A stretch of DNA of 64,000 nt, from the NCBI GenBank assembly GCA_025201345.1, contig JAIXMG010000003.1:558001-622000 (forward strand), in the 5' to 3' direction. The DNA is from Thamnidium elegans. Lineage: Eukaryota > Mucoromycota > Mucoromycetes > Mucorales > Mucoraceae. The notes under the pieces are model-generated. The model was not told where the DNA came from, did not search any database, and saw only the letters and a list, made by a program, of their open reading frames with translations. This document shows positions 14,096 to 26,400 of the stretch, piece by piece (the first letter of the stretch is position 1; the number at the start of each line of letters is the position of its first letter). A program made the translations under genes and the position numbers.

Positions 14096-14424
14096 CTTCC
14101 GCCACTTCTGTCAAAGCCAACGGCTCCGGCACAGGTGAGCCTGATGTTTGAATACATGTTTGAGCGTATAGTAAATCATCATCAGCGTACAAACGTGCTT
14201 GCTTTACACCACCATTTTTTCTAGAGCCTCTAGTACTCGTTTAAACTGGTCGCGGTTATAGTTACAAACATTTAATAATTCTTTAACAGTTGTTTCTTCG
14301 TTGTGGGCTTCATGGTCAAGGGAAAGCGTCTGTTGGTGAAGTATATGGGGTATACATCTTCACCAATAAGTGCTGTGAGTATTAAGTTCATAACTCTTGC
14401 GTTTTGGAGGATTAATTTGGTCAT
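13833..14424 (-). pseudogene. Unrecognised poly-Ser protein gene with a single-base frameshift
   Basis: From ATG at 14424 the frame reads through N-A-R-V-M-N-L-I-L-T, E-E-T-T-V-K-E-L-L-N-V-C and F-K-R-V-L-E-A-L-E-K, then stops near 14208. One extra A in the A6 run at about 14216-14221 would join it to the frame that continues to the stop at 13833. That frame carries an acidic start, about 17 serines from a (ACT)n tract (14049-14093 read on the minus strand) and a polar C-terminus ending K-P-K-Q. Total would be about 197 residues. I do not recognise the family. The start and its upstream 60 bp are repeated in inverted, divergent orientation at 14745-14850. It is a decayed gene or a homopolymer sequencing error; the break is too small for an intron. 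Confidence 0.5.
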
Positions 14425-14850
14425 TAAATCTGTGCAGGGTCGATGATTGTATGGAATAACAAATTATAGAATAAGAAAATAGGAAAAAAAACGAGTTAGT
14501 TATCACTCTAGCTCCAAAGATAAAAAGCTATCGACAGGATTATCGACAACCTTGTCGCAAATCCGCAAATTAATAATCTTGTCGGAATTCCGGAAATCGA
14601 CAACCTTGTCGACAGTTTTTTTTTTTAAAAAAAATTCATTACCAAAATGTTTGGTATTATAGCTTCATTGGTGTTCTGCTAGGGCGATAACAGTTTGTTA
14701 CTATACTAGCTTGTTTTTGTTTTTGTTTTCTTATTATATATCAAGCTCTTTTACAATTTATTATTCCATACAAACATCGACCTGGCACAGATTTAATGAT
14801 CAAATTAATACTCGAAAATTCAAGAGTTATGAACTTAATACTCACGATAC
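14379..14850. repeat. Imperfect inverted repeat, two head-to-head arms
   Basis: Arm 1 (about 14379-14475) and arm 2 (about 14740-14850) align as reverse complements over roughly 95-105 bp with scattered mismatches, for example around TTATTCCATACAA, ATCGACC and CACAGATTTAATGA. Each arm holds an ATG (14424 minus, 14796 plus) followed by similar residues (M-x-K-L-I-L-x-N-x-R-V-M-N-L-I-L-T). The plus copy stops after about 18 codons. The spacer carries paired palindromes. Confidence 0.75.
14543..14612. promoter_or_regulatory. Two TCGACAA-CC-TTGTCGA palindromes between the inverted arms
   Basis: The second copy (14597-14612) is a perfect 7+2+7 inverted repeat; the first (14543-14558) differs at the last base. 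A half site, AATCTTGTCGG, lies between them and a TATCGACAGG just before. Spaced palindromes between two divergent starts look like a dimeric-protein binding site, but they could equally be transposon sub-terminal repeats. Function is inference only. Confidence 0.35.
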
Positions 14851-16145
14851 CTTGATTTAACCTTTGCCGCAAAAGTTAATTCGCGTGAAAACCTACCTGT
14901 CGTGATATAGCACATAGTTAGTAAAACATAATTTACATCATTATCAATGACTAGTGTAAAATATACAAACTAAACAGTAAAGTAAAAGTCTTTATATAAA
15001 TTACACCATAAAATGATATGATGAAAAAAGCAATAATATAGTTTATTCTAAATAACTAGTCTATTTGGTAGAAGGGTATAAATACGACTTTAGAAAGGAT
15101 TCTTATAATCTGCAGATCTCTTTTGATTAATAAAAACATTTTTATCCAGTCTCACAGTATTTATACTTGACTCTATCTTTTATTTTTACCCCTTTACCGC
15201 CCCCCCCCTCCCCCATTTTTATATAAAATCAATAAAATAAAAAGAACTGTCTAATTAACCATAGTAAAAAATAGTATGGTTAGGATCACATTGAAATGCA
15301 CTATATTTTCCAAATAATATTATTTTATTTCCATGTACTTCTACTAATAAGAATGAACGATTTAACATAATCGTGGCCTCGTGAGAGGATTTTTTTTTTT
15401 AGCTTCCGTCATAAAAGTGAAAAGTTAGAAAAAACAGAAACTATCTAATTAATCGTAGTAAAATAGCATGGTTAGGCTCGTATGAAAACGCGCTACATTT
15501 TGAAAGGCATATTATTTTATTACTTTGTAGTTTTACTAATGAGAAGTAATGGTTTTTTAGACAACGATGGTTCGCGAGAGAAATTTTTTTGTGTTTACTT
15601 CTTTTTTAGGCCTTTAAAAAAATCGGGAATACAATTACAAAAAAGTATCTTGTAAACAATCTCCAATAATACCAATAGACAGGAATAAAAATGTCCTGTC
15701 AAGTAAAAATATACTTTTTGTCGATAAAAAAAATACACTACACATGTACCACCTCTCAGATCTGCTGTAAACTTTTAGTAGCTCCGTTTTAATAAAAGTC
15801 AAAGCATGAAAAAAGGTTCTTAAGTTTCCCCTTTTGATACTTCAACTTTTCAAGAATACTGTAGCTGACACCTTTTATAATAGCACTATAAAAAAGGTTT
15901 TGACTCATGAAAACACATTTATTATATCGATGCCAGATATATATTTTGTTTAAAACACGAAAAAGATTATGCAAGAGCCATAACTTCTGGCCACTAGCTT
16001 GTCAATTGCAGAATATAACAACAACAAAAAATGATTTGGTTCTAATGTATACACCCAAATGATCACTTATTTAATTATCCCCAAAAAAATACAGCTTTAA
16101 AAAAATACAGCTAAAACTATCCAGATCCAAAAAAGAAAAAAGCAA
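14851..16145. other. Intergenic region, no gene seen apart from the tandem repeat
   Basis: AT-rich spacer. Apart from the 195-bp tandem duplication and a C-rich tract at 15199-15213, I see no supported gene, RNA or element. A minus-strand frame at 15789-15974 has no recognisable content. Confidence 0.4.
15244..15600. repeat. Diverged tandem duplication, period about 195 bp
   Basis: Unit A (from 15245) and unit B (from 15440) share the landmarks AACTRTCTAATTAAYC, AGTATGGTTAGG / AGCATGGTTAGG, ATATTATTTTATT and TCGTGAGAG / TCGCGAGAG in the same order and spacing, with many substitutions between them. No coding frame is kept. An old tandem duplication. Confidence 0.7.
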
Positions 16146-17154
<1,009 letters not shown>

Positions 17155-17259
17155 GTTTGATAGTAAAGAAAAAAAGAGAAAAAATAACAACAAAAAAATA
17201 ATTATAAAAAAAAAAGGGTTATTGTGACTGGTAAAGCAATTTATTAAAACCAAATGTCT

Positions 17260-18988
17260 TTATACAGTGTCCATTGGTGTATCCTTTCTACCCTATATAC
17301 ATATAAAAAAAAGGCATTAGTAAATAAAACAAATAAAATAAACCAGCAGACTTACATAGTTGACATAATCAGGTGTTTCACAAGCTTCATACTCATCGAT
17401 CAACTCCTGCACAACATTTCTTGAATCATCAAACTCGTCCAAATCATCAGAGAACATGGAATACTTTCTATACTGTTCCAAAAACGCATTTCTCTTCCTT
17501 AATTTATCATACTGATCACAAGTACGTTTAAACAACGAAGCAATACTAGTATGATTTGCCAACATCAATCCACTAACTCGATGAGGTGTTTGAACATAAG
17601 GTGATTTTTTAGATAATGCGACCTGAATACTAGCTGGTCCCCAAGGTATAAATGAAGCCAATCTTCTTTCACGAATTCTCAATAAAGATTTATGTACATC
17701 TGTAGGATCTGCATCACCCTGAATAATATCCAATACTGAAATATAACAACTACGTTTAGATGGTACGGTTGAAACCATTCGGTTCTTGGGTTGTAATAGT
17801 CGTCTCATGACATCCAATACTGTAGTTTTACGAATCGATTTGGCCTTTTCTACTTGTTCACTTGAGAAAGGTGTATAAGCTGTAGTAAGGAAATGACATC
17901 GAGGTGTAGGTATTAAAGAGGCTACGATACCAACTAAATCGTTATTCATATATCCTGGGTATCGAAGTGTGGTCGTACTAGCTGACATCACGGTCGATAC
18001 CAATTGATTGGTTTGTTCAAATGTAGGCTGTTGAATATGTAATCTGTCGGTTGCAATACGTGATAATGCTGCATTATCAAGTACAACAACACTATCGGCA
18101 TTGTTCGTTAATCGCTTTAATGCCAACATACTGTTATATGGCTGTACTACTGTATCCGATACTTCTTCGCTGTTGGGAAATACTGAGTATGTTTGAATCA
18201 ATTTTTTAGGGTACCGGTCGTTTAATCTCTCTAATAAAAATGATCCTAAACCTGATCCAGTACCACCAGCAATTGAATGAAGTAGCATGAATCCCTATTT
18301 TTTTTTTTTTTTTTTTGTAAGTTCCTTTACCAAAATAATAATATTAATCCCTGCTTCCTTACTTCTAATGAATCACTGTTATCTGCTTCTCTATCTACCA
18401 TATCCATAATATCTTCACACATTCTTTCTCCTTGAGAGTATCCATTAGGCCATGTATTACCTGCTCCTCCTCCATCTTGTGAAGTAAAGATATTTTCTGG
18501 ATTATACAAGTTGGCAAAAGGTGAAGCTTTAATATTATTAATAACCTATTTTTTTTTTTAAAAAAAAAAAAAGAAATCAATATTTGTTGTTGCTATTATT
18601 GCATGTAAAAAAAGGAGGGATAATTTACTCTGGGTTCAAGATCTAATAAGAGTGCGCGAGGAATATAATGTTCATCATCGGCCTACACATTTACAGAAAT
18701 TTAATGAATAAACAGCAATTTTTAAGAAAGCTAAAAAAAAAAATTACAGACTCACTTGATAGAAGAAGACGTCTTTTCTATCACCACCTTCTGTTGCAAA
18801 ATCTTCCAGAGTTCCGTCTTTACTAATACCGTGTTCTGCACAAATCTGTTTCCAAAATTCACTACCAACTACAAAAAAAAAAAAAAAAAAAAAAAACTCG
18901 TATTTTATCATGTCACAGAGACTTTACTTATTTATTTACTTTGATTGCCACATTGACCAGCTTGTAACGTTATAATTTCGCGTGGCAT
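17260..18988 (-). CDS. Gamma-tubulin
   Basis: Six exons: 18988-18940, 18868-18756, 18682-18629, 18545-18363, 18294-17356 and 17292-17260. It starts [16 protein letters not shown], the gamma form of the tubulin N-terminus. The nucleotide-binding signature A-G-G-T-G-S-G lies in exon 5, preceded by [12 protein letters not shown]. Other gamma-type landmarks are L-L-L-D-P-R-type residues in exon 3 and [11 protein letters not shown] in exon 5. The protein ends in a short T-P-M-D-T-V tail without the acidic E-hook of alpha/beta tubulin. It nucleates microtubules at spindle pole bodies as part of the gamma-TuC. Length, about 456 codons, is normal. Confidence 0.95.
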
Positions 18989-19192
18989 CCTATACTATAT
19001 AAAACAAAAAAGTATAAAGAAAAGAGATAAAGAAAAACAAAGTATATATTTTGTTCCCTTAAAAAAAAAACAAAAAAAAAAGTTTCGTGACGCGCTTAAA
19101 AAAATAAACTTTTTATAAATCATTTACATCTCTTTTTTTTTTATTATGGTACAAAATATAGTAAGGGGTTCTAATGTTATTTAACAAGTTTC

Positions 19193-20215
19193 TTATTCCT
19201 TCTTTTCAATCAAATTATTTTGATAATCATGCAAACGAAGTAAGTTACGTTCTAACATGGCAACAGTGACTTTACCAACAGAAGGAACATAGATAGAGGC
19301 ACGAGTCTTGACATCATCTTCAAAGTTTTTGAAAGAGCTAAAGTTGATAGCAATAACACCATCCTTTAATAAACTAGTAGAGAGTTTATAATTGGGTGTA
19401 GGTACACCGGTAATAACGACATCACATTGAGGTATAACTTGTTCGGCTGTAAGTTCGGTATCTTCAACTTGATGAGCAGCTAATTTAATACCAGACCCAC
19501 GCGTAAAGATTTGAACACCAGTAACATCAATAGAATAGACTTTGGCTCCATCATTAGCAAGCATAGCAGCTAAAGGACGACCGACAATTTCACTTCGATT
19601 GACAACAGCAATAGTACGACCGTAAAGACGGTTACCGTAAGGAATGACAGGGTTATAAACACCAATATACTCTAAAATTTTAACACAGGCAAGAGGAGTA
19701 CAAGGAATAATACACTTCATGGTCTCAGTAGAATCCATAAAACGAATATTGTGATAGACGTTATGGACAAACTTATGACAAAGACCTTCGACATCCTTAA
19801 GTTCACTTACACAACTTTGAAGGTACAAATCTTGCTTACCACCAAAGACAGGATAATAAACCATGATACCGTTAACTGACTTGTCTTCGTTAGCCTCTGT
19901 GATCTTTCCTTCTAATTCTAATTTGGTTGCTTTACGAAGTTCGAACTCAACTCCTGTTTCGGCACAAGTCTTTGCTGTCCATTCAGCATATTTAATAGCA
20001 GCTGGGTCTTCATTGGCAAGGAAACCTACCAACTTGGGTCGGATATTACGTTCCTTGATATCTTCCTTAATTTGTGTTCTATATAAAAACTGTCAAAAAA
20101 AACACGGAAACCAAAAAAAAAAAAATGCATACAGAAAATTGTATTATATAAATCTCCCTTTCTCTTACCTGAAAGCAGCAGAAACCTTTGAAGCGAGAAT
20201 AGTTTTACAAGACAT
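19193..20215 (-). CDS. MTD1: NAD-dependent methylenetetrahydrofolate dehydrogenase (Mtd1-like)
   Basis: Two exons: 20215-20169 and 20078-19193, giving about 310 residues. Residues I-M-V-Y-Y-P-V-F-G-G-K-Q-D and V-E-G-L-C match the folate-binding half. The Rossmann half shows A-V-V-N-R-S-E-I-V-G-R-P-L-A-A-M-L-A and, later, C-D-V-V-I-T-G-V-P-T-P and P-S-V-G-K-V-T-V-A-M-L. The protein is monofunctional: the long insertions relative to FolD and the Y-Y-P-V sequence fit yeast Mtd1, which oxidises 5,10-methylene-THF with NAD+ in the cytosol to feed one-carbon units into purine synthesis. Start chosen because M-S-C-K-T-I-L-A-S-K precedes the conserved fold and sits at the end of a short first exon. 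Confidence 0.9.
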
Positions 20216-20381
20216 GGTTTTATTATTATATGTGTATGTAAAAGAAAAAAAAAAAAAAAATCGGAGATGGGTTCGTGGCTTTTTAAATAAAAATAAAAAA
20301 AGCAGTCTATTTAAATACAATTACGCTTTTTTTTCGAGAAAAAAAAACCCCTCCCATATATAAAACCATCTCCGATAACAT

Positions 20382-22281
20382 CTAACTTTGGTTTAAACGA
20401 ATAGTGGGCGTATTAGCAGCTTCCTGACGAGACGTATTGACTAAATTGATAAGTTCTTCACGTTGATTTAAACGCTTTAATCTCCTCTCATAACCACCCT
20501 CATAAAGTTCCCATCCAGGTTCGTTTTGTGGTACGGATTTTGGGATAATCACTGGAATATTATCATCATCCACAGCAGCTAAACATTTATATATATATAT
20601 ATATTATTAGTATAATTAAAACGCTACGTATATGGAAACCCCTTTTGCACTTACTTATTGTAAAAAACCCATCGTTTGTAAATTTAGTCTCCCCAGTCAA
20701 CAAGTTTTCTGCATTTTTTTTTTATTATTATTATCTCAGTTCTTCGATTTTAAATTACACGCACACACATACCTGCTTCTACGCTAACATAAACCTCCAT
20801 TGATGAATTAAAAGACCTAGATACAACCGATCTTATAGTAACAACATCACCTACGCCTGAACTGGTAATAAAGTTCAAACTATCGATACTGAAAAAAAAA
20901 AGAAGATCAATCAGTCATACTTTAAAAATTTGATGGTGACTCACTCCGCCCGAAAAAAAAAACGCTTTAGCATTAAATCTTTTTCGAACCCCCCAATCTT
21001 CTTTACTTCCTCTTCCCTCTCTTACCCCCCCCCCAAAAAAAAAGATAAGAAATTTTCCTTTACCTTGCTGTCAATAAATAAGCTTTCACAAGTCTATTAG
21101 CACTAGCAATAGCACATGTTTCCATCCAAGCCATAATCTGTCCACCAAATGTAATACTTAGAGTATTGGCATGTTGAGGCATCACTAACTCTACTACTTC
21201 AGCAAACGTATATCCCATTGGTTTCTCTTTCAATTGTTGTTTCATTCTAGGATCCTGTGAAAACCTTCTAGCTTTTTTCTTCTGTAACAACAACACATCT
21301 TCCTCATCCTCTACTTCCTCATTATCATCCTCATGCTCTCTATTTGGAGAGCTCCTGCCACTTACAAAATATCCAGGATGTCTTTTAATCGGTGCATCCG
21401 TATCAGCCATTTCCCTTAACCCCTGTGACCACTGCCTCATTACGTCCCTTATCTTTTGATGGTCCGGTTTTTTGTGACTAAATCTAGCTTGTCTTCTGGT
21501 CTCTGCCATTTCAAATCGTTTGTTTTCCATAATGGATAAAGGTAATAGTTCTGGTACTGCTACTGTTTGAAATCCTGCAGATAAGATTCTACCTAAATAT
21601 GTCTTTGCGGATGGACGCGGTGATAATGCAACAAATGTGAGGTATGCATGTGCCACAAAGAACTTTTTATCTGATAGTGGACTTTCTGCTTCGACTTTTA
21701 CTCCTACTTCCATTGAAGATGTCCAAGATTTATTTACGGATGCTTGAATGGTCACCTAAATATGCAATATTTTATTAAGATGGAGATTGAAAAATGAAGA
21801 GATAAAACTTACAATGTCTCCTACTTTAACTGGATGTAAAAACGCTACGTCGTCTACAGACCTAGTAACCTTTTTTTTAAGAAAAAAAAATGAATAACTC
21901 CTGAGGATATGCATACATAAAAGTATATACTTTACCGAAGGACACACAGCATGTCTTTTAGCTGCTATTCCTGCTGCAATATCAATCCAACTGAGAATAG
22001 TACCAGCATATGCATAACCCTATTTATAATTTAAGTATCTTTCGTATATTACATATGTGTATAAGTTTCTTTACCTTCATATTACACTGCGCAGGCGATA
22101 TAATTTCTGTCATAGTAATTCGACTGACATGAGCAGCTTTAGCATTAACACGTACATTACCAGCTTCTATATAAGGATCCGGAAGTAATCGTTGAAACAC
22201 AGGTTGAGTAACGAACAGTACGCTACGAATCCACATGGATCGAACATGTTCAAAAGCACTATCGTACATGGAAGAAGGCAT
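20382..22281 (-). CDS. Acyl-CoA thioesterase with two hotdog domains
   Basis: Seven exons: 22281-22075, 22019-21936, 21869-21813, 21755-21064, 20888-20773, 20708-20655 and 20578-20382. Hotdog 1 runs from about M-T-E-I-I-S-P-A-Q-C-N-M-K through G-T-I-L-S-W-I-D-I-A-A-G and V-D-D-V-A-F-L-H-P-V-K-V-G-D. Hotdog 2 begins V-E-L-V-M-P-Q-H-A-N and continues G-G-Q-I-M-A-W-M-E-T-C-A-I-A-S-A-N, then I-D-S-L-N-F-I. Each has the ACOT-type arrangement in which an Asp/Asn in the first helix supports hydrolysis of acyl-CoA to free acid and CoA. The tail R-R-L-K-R-L-N-Q-R is typical of the ACOT7/11/12-like group. An acidic-basic linker of about 60 residues joins the two domains. No START domain is present. Substrate and compartment cannot be judged; no clear targeting peptide is seen. 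Confidence 0.85.
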
Positions 22282-23033
22282 AAATATTTTCTTTAAAAAA
22301 AAAAAAAAGAAAAAAGGAGAGAAAAAAAAAGACGCTTTTTATTTTTAACTTTATTCACATTTGAAACCACAAGCCTAAAAAAAAAAAAAATCATTTCACA
22401 TGTCCCTAATAATTTTAGTTGCGTGAGATATAAAATAACATATTTTCTTTCTTTTTATGGTATTCTATTATATGTGTGCCTGTAATTACAAATAATATCC
22501 CATGAACACATCATTTAAACGTATATAGAATAATAAGCCTCCTCTTCCTTCGCTGAGAATATATTATGCTTAATTTGTGTATGAGCTATCACAAATAAAT
22601 CAAATGAACTCTGTAAAAAAAAAGGGGGAAAGGATCAACTGCCAAAGCCTAATAAAAAACATAGTTACTATAGGTACCAAAAAGATCTACGTACACTATC
22701 ATCCCCTTATTGTCCAGTCAAAATAATTTTGTGGCCTTATACTAAACACGAGCTTTTATTACCTAAAAGAGGGACGCGTTTAATTTTCCCATTACTCGTG
22801 ATATCAAGAAGCGTATCAATAATTCTAGATTATAAAGACTTAATCAATACTCGTGTGCGTTAAACAAAAAGTTTAAACCTTTTTTCTTTTCCCATAATGT
22901 TATATATATATAAATCGAACACTCGTATTTCTTTATTAACAGCAATATGAACGTATACTTCTTTAAGATAATTTAGGGTTGCATTTCACGGGATAAACAC
23001 ACATTCAGTTATAAAAATGAAAAGCTTGTACGC

Positions 23034-23070
<37 letters not shown>

Positions 23071-23361
23071 TACTTATTCTTCAAGTGCCAATAAAATATA
23101 GTTTTCCGAATACAAAAATATTTATCATATTCTAGGCTATATGTATTTCTTACACTTGCAAGAAAAATACGGTTATAAGTCATATATACAGTCAAATGGG
23201 AGGAAATTCAAAATACAAAATATGCTTAGACACTGGGCTTCAATTCTTCCTATTGTTCCCAGTAAGAATTGCCAAGCGCTAAATGACATAATTACCTTTT
23301 TTTTTCTTTTCCCCCGTTCTCTTTTTATAAGAAAGAAAAAAAAAGTATTAGAATAAACAAC
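22282..23361. other. Intergenic region between divergent thioesterase and coronin genes
   Basis: About 1.1 kb of AT-rich spacer between divergently transcribed genes, so it probably holds both promoters. A T run of about 32 nt lies at 23038-23069. No gene is supported; open frames seen here have no recognisable content. Confidence 0.5.
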
Positions 23362-25379
23362 ATGTCTACCGATTCTACAATGAATAAACAAGAAACTCAT
23401 CTTGAAGACAGTACAAGGTAAGAAGAGAAAAAAAAAAGGATGAAAAAAAAAGATGCATATTTTCTTCTTCTTTTTCTAATCTTGCAACTAAATCTCTAGT
23501 AAACTTTCTCTTGATTCAAACACTAATACAAAGGTATGTATACACATACACACTCACACAAAAGGGAAAACGCGAGGATTCTAACCGTTATTTATATAAA
23601 AAGAAAACACTTCCTAAATTTGGATCTGCTAACGCAACTGTATATAAGTATATCACGGGTAAATTCTATCATCCTAGTACAAGGTTTGAAGATCTTCATG
23701 GACTTAGCATAAATAAGAGTGGTGATTGTGATTTAATTCAAGTAAGTTTTTTTTTTTTTTTTTTTTTTTGGAAGAGGAGGGGGGAGTATGAGTTTCTAAA
23801 AAAGTAACCTCTTTTTTTTTTTTAAGGTGAACACAAAATTTATTGCTGTCCCAATTTCTGGTCCTGGCGGTAGAGTTGCTATTATCAATGCAGATAAACC
23901 AGGTCGTCTTCCTGTATCTCTTCCGTGTGTTATGTGTGGATCCGAAGTAACCAACTTTAAGTTTGATCCATTCAACGAATCTATTTTAGTTACTGGTAAA
24001 AATAATAGTAACCAAAAACAAAATATACATATATTATAAACTCTTTTTTTTTTTTTTTTTTTTTCTTGTAGTTTCCAACGATAACAAAATTCGTGTATGG
24101 GAAATTCCTGAAGGGGGAATTGAGCAAGATGTAGCAGAACCAAAATTTATTTTAGAAGGTACAATAAACGATATACTACATAATCCTCGCAAAATACTAA
24201 CCAAAAAAAAAAAGCTCGTGGCATGGATAAAATTCATTTACTTGAATTCCATCCAACTTCCAAAGACGTCTTATTAACAACATCTGACGACTTGGGCTCA
24301 CCAACCATTCGTATCTGGAACCTTTCCAGCAATCAAGCGCAACTTACGTTCCCATCTTTATGCAAAGGCACTATCTTCAGCTGCGCATGGAACCCAGACG
24401 GTACTCAAATCGTCATCACCACCAAAGAAAAAAAGATCCATTTACTTGACGCCCGAACCGGTCAATTGATATCTGAAGGTCCCTCGCACAATAGCATCCG
24501 ACCCTCTCGATTACTTTGGCTTAACCCCGAAACCAATTTGTTGATCAGTGTAGGTTTTGGATTAGGTTCTACGCGTGAAGTCTTGTTGATTGATAAAAGC
24601 GATCTTTCCAAGCCAATTGCTAAATGCATGATAGACGTATCGCCTAGTGTCATGAGCGCTTATGTCGATAGAGATTGTCAGATCGTTTATATTGCTGGTA
24701 GAGGAGATCGTACCATTCATACATTCCATGTCGATACCGATAAAAAAAATTTAGTTGCAGTCGCTAAAATCGAAAGTAGTTCGTTGCAACAAGGTTTTGC
24801 GTTCTTGCCTAAACGTGTTTGTGATGTTAAAAGTATTGAGATCGATAAGTTTTATAGATTGACTCCAACAAATATTGAAGTGGTTGGTGTGCGTGTACCT
24901 CGTGCTAGAGTAAGTAAAAGATATGCTATGGTAAAATAGGGTTAAAGGGATAGAAAGTATTAACTTCTTTTTTTTTTTTAGCCCGAGTATTTCCAAGATG
25001 ATATTTTTGTACCTACACCAGACGTAGAACACTCTGCTCAAGGCGCTGATAGCTGGTTTAAGGGTGAAAATAAGCAACTTGAGCTTATATCGTTACAACC
25101 TAAAGACATGACAGAATGTAAAGAGTATTTTTAACTTGTAAAATGTTTCATATATGCTAATAATTTATGTTAGTGTCTATTGCTCCTCCTCCTGCCTCTC
25201 AACTTCAATCAAAGAAAAAGTTTGAAATGGGCAAGAAGTTTGTAAGTGACGAACAACGTAAACAAGAGCAAATGGAACGTATGTTTAAGGCAGCCAAGGA
25301 TATTCCTGAGCCCGAAGCTAAATCTAAAGCTATCAATCCTGAAGATGAAGAGGTTGCTGAGGATGAATGGGATGACTAA
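23362..25379 (+). CDS. Coronin-family WD40 protein
   Basis: Eight exons: 23362-23417, 23500-23533, about 23577-23741, 23827-23995, 24072-24158, 24215-24909, 24982-25117 and 25174-25379; the start of exon 3 is the least certain. WD40-type blades are visible: F-I-A-V-P-x-x-G-P-G-G-R-V-A-I, then V-T-N-F-K-F-D-P-F-N-E-S, N-K-I-R-V-W-E-I-P, then L-E-F-H-P-T-S-K-D-V-L-L and I-R-I-W-N-L. These are followed by the coronin-specific extension with K-R-x-C-D-V-K-S-I-E-I, F-Y-R-L-T and V-P-R-A-R-P-E-Y-F-Q-D-D-I-F-V-P-T. The protein ends in an acidic tail (E-V-A-E-D-E-W-D-D) and lacks a clear C-terminal coiled coil. That recalls one half of coronin-7/POD-1 more than conventional coronin. Coronins bind F-actin and Arp2/3. 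Confidence 0.85.
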
Positions 25380-25443
25380 AAAGTTCGAATGATATTACTA
25401 ATTATGTACATACAAATAAAACTAAGTGGTATACTAGAACTTG

Positions 25444-25494
<51 letters not shown>

Positions 25495-25628
25495 CTATAA
25501 AGTTTAGGTATATATATTTTTTTTTAATATAGAACCTTTCTTAATTTGATTTTTAGCAAATGATTTTCGTTCTCGATGTCTTTGCGAAAATATATCAAAG
25601 TGATGTTGCTATTCCATTATTCCATTTA

Positions 25629-25670
<42 letters not shown>

Positions 25671-25947
25671 AGCCGTGCTGTATTTGAGAGAAGGGTACGT
25701 TCACTTGAAGTACAAAACATTTCCGCAAATGTAAAAAAGCGAACAGGTATATTTTCTATCAAATCCATCAACTCAATAGTGTAACTATCTAAAAAAAAAA
25801 AAAAATTTCTGAACGCGCTATTTTATTATTTTTAAACTAGCAAACCATGAATACTATCTATATTTTGTGTTCTTTTAATAACTATTGTTTTGGTGTGGGA
25901 TTCTTAAAAGTATTCATATTCTCCTTTTTTATTATACGTAGAGCTCA
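25380..25947. other. Convergent intergenic spacer with long homopolymers
   Basis: Lies between the 3' ends of coronin and the HFM1-like gene. It holds an A run of about 47 nt (25443-25489) and a T run of about 34 nt (25635-25668). Nothing else supported. Confidence 0.5.
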
Positions 25948-26364
25948 TTAATTTGTGTCATCATAGACTATATCCACATAGTTTTGTACCCAATTTGCCA
26001 AACTGGAAGACTGAAAGGACCATGTGTCACTCGTACTTTCCTGTACACTATTGTTTTGGTTATCGGTAGATACTACTCCGTTTTCAAATACCTTTTGAAC
26101 GTACTCTCCTGCTTGTTGCCACACCAAATCACATGGATCTGAGAATACCCCGCTTTGGTTGAAATCGCTGATAATAGGGAAATTGTTTTGAACTTCATAT
26201 TGATGTACATCGTTTAATTCCATAGCTGCAAGTTTTGATTCAAAGTTACTGATATTTTCAATGTCTTGTTCATTAAGCTCTAGAAAGTCCATAAATGAAT
26301 CTAGGTCATCTTGTTTCTCTTGTGCTTCTACATAGTATAATTGTATTCTGTAAATAGAATACAC

Positions 26365-26400
<36 letters not shown>

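Noticed and set aside
25560..25784. Open frame with a long Phe run after coronin
   Set aside because: The Phe run is a T homopolymer; the flanking residues show no domain and there is no conserved start.
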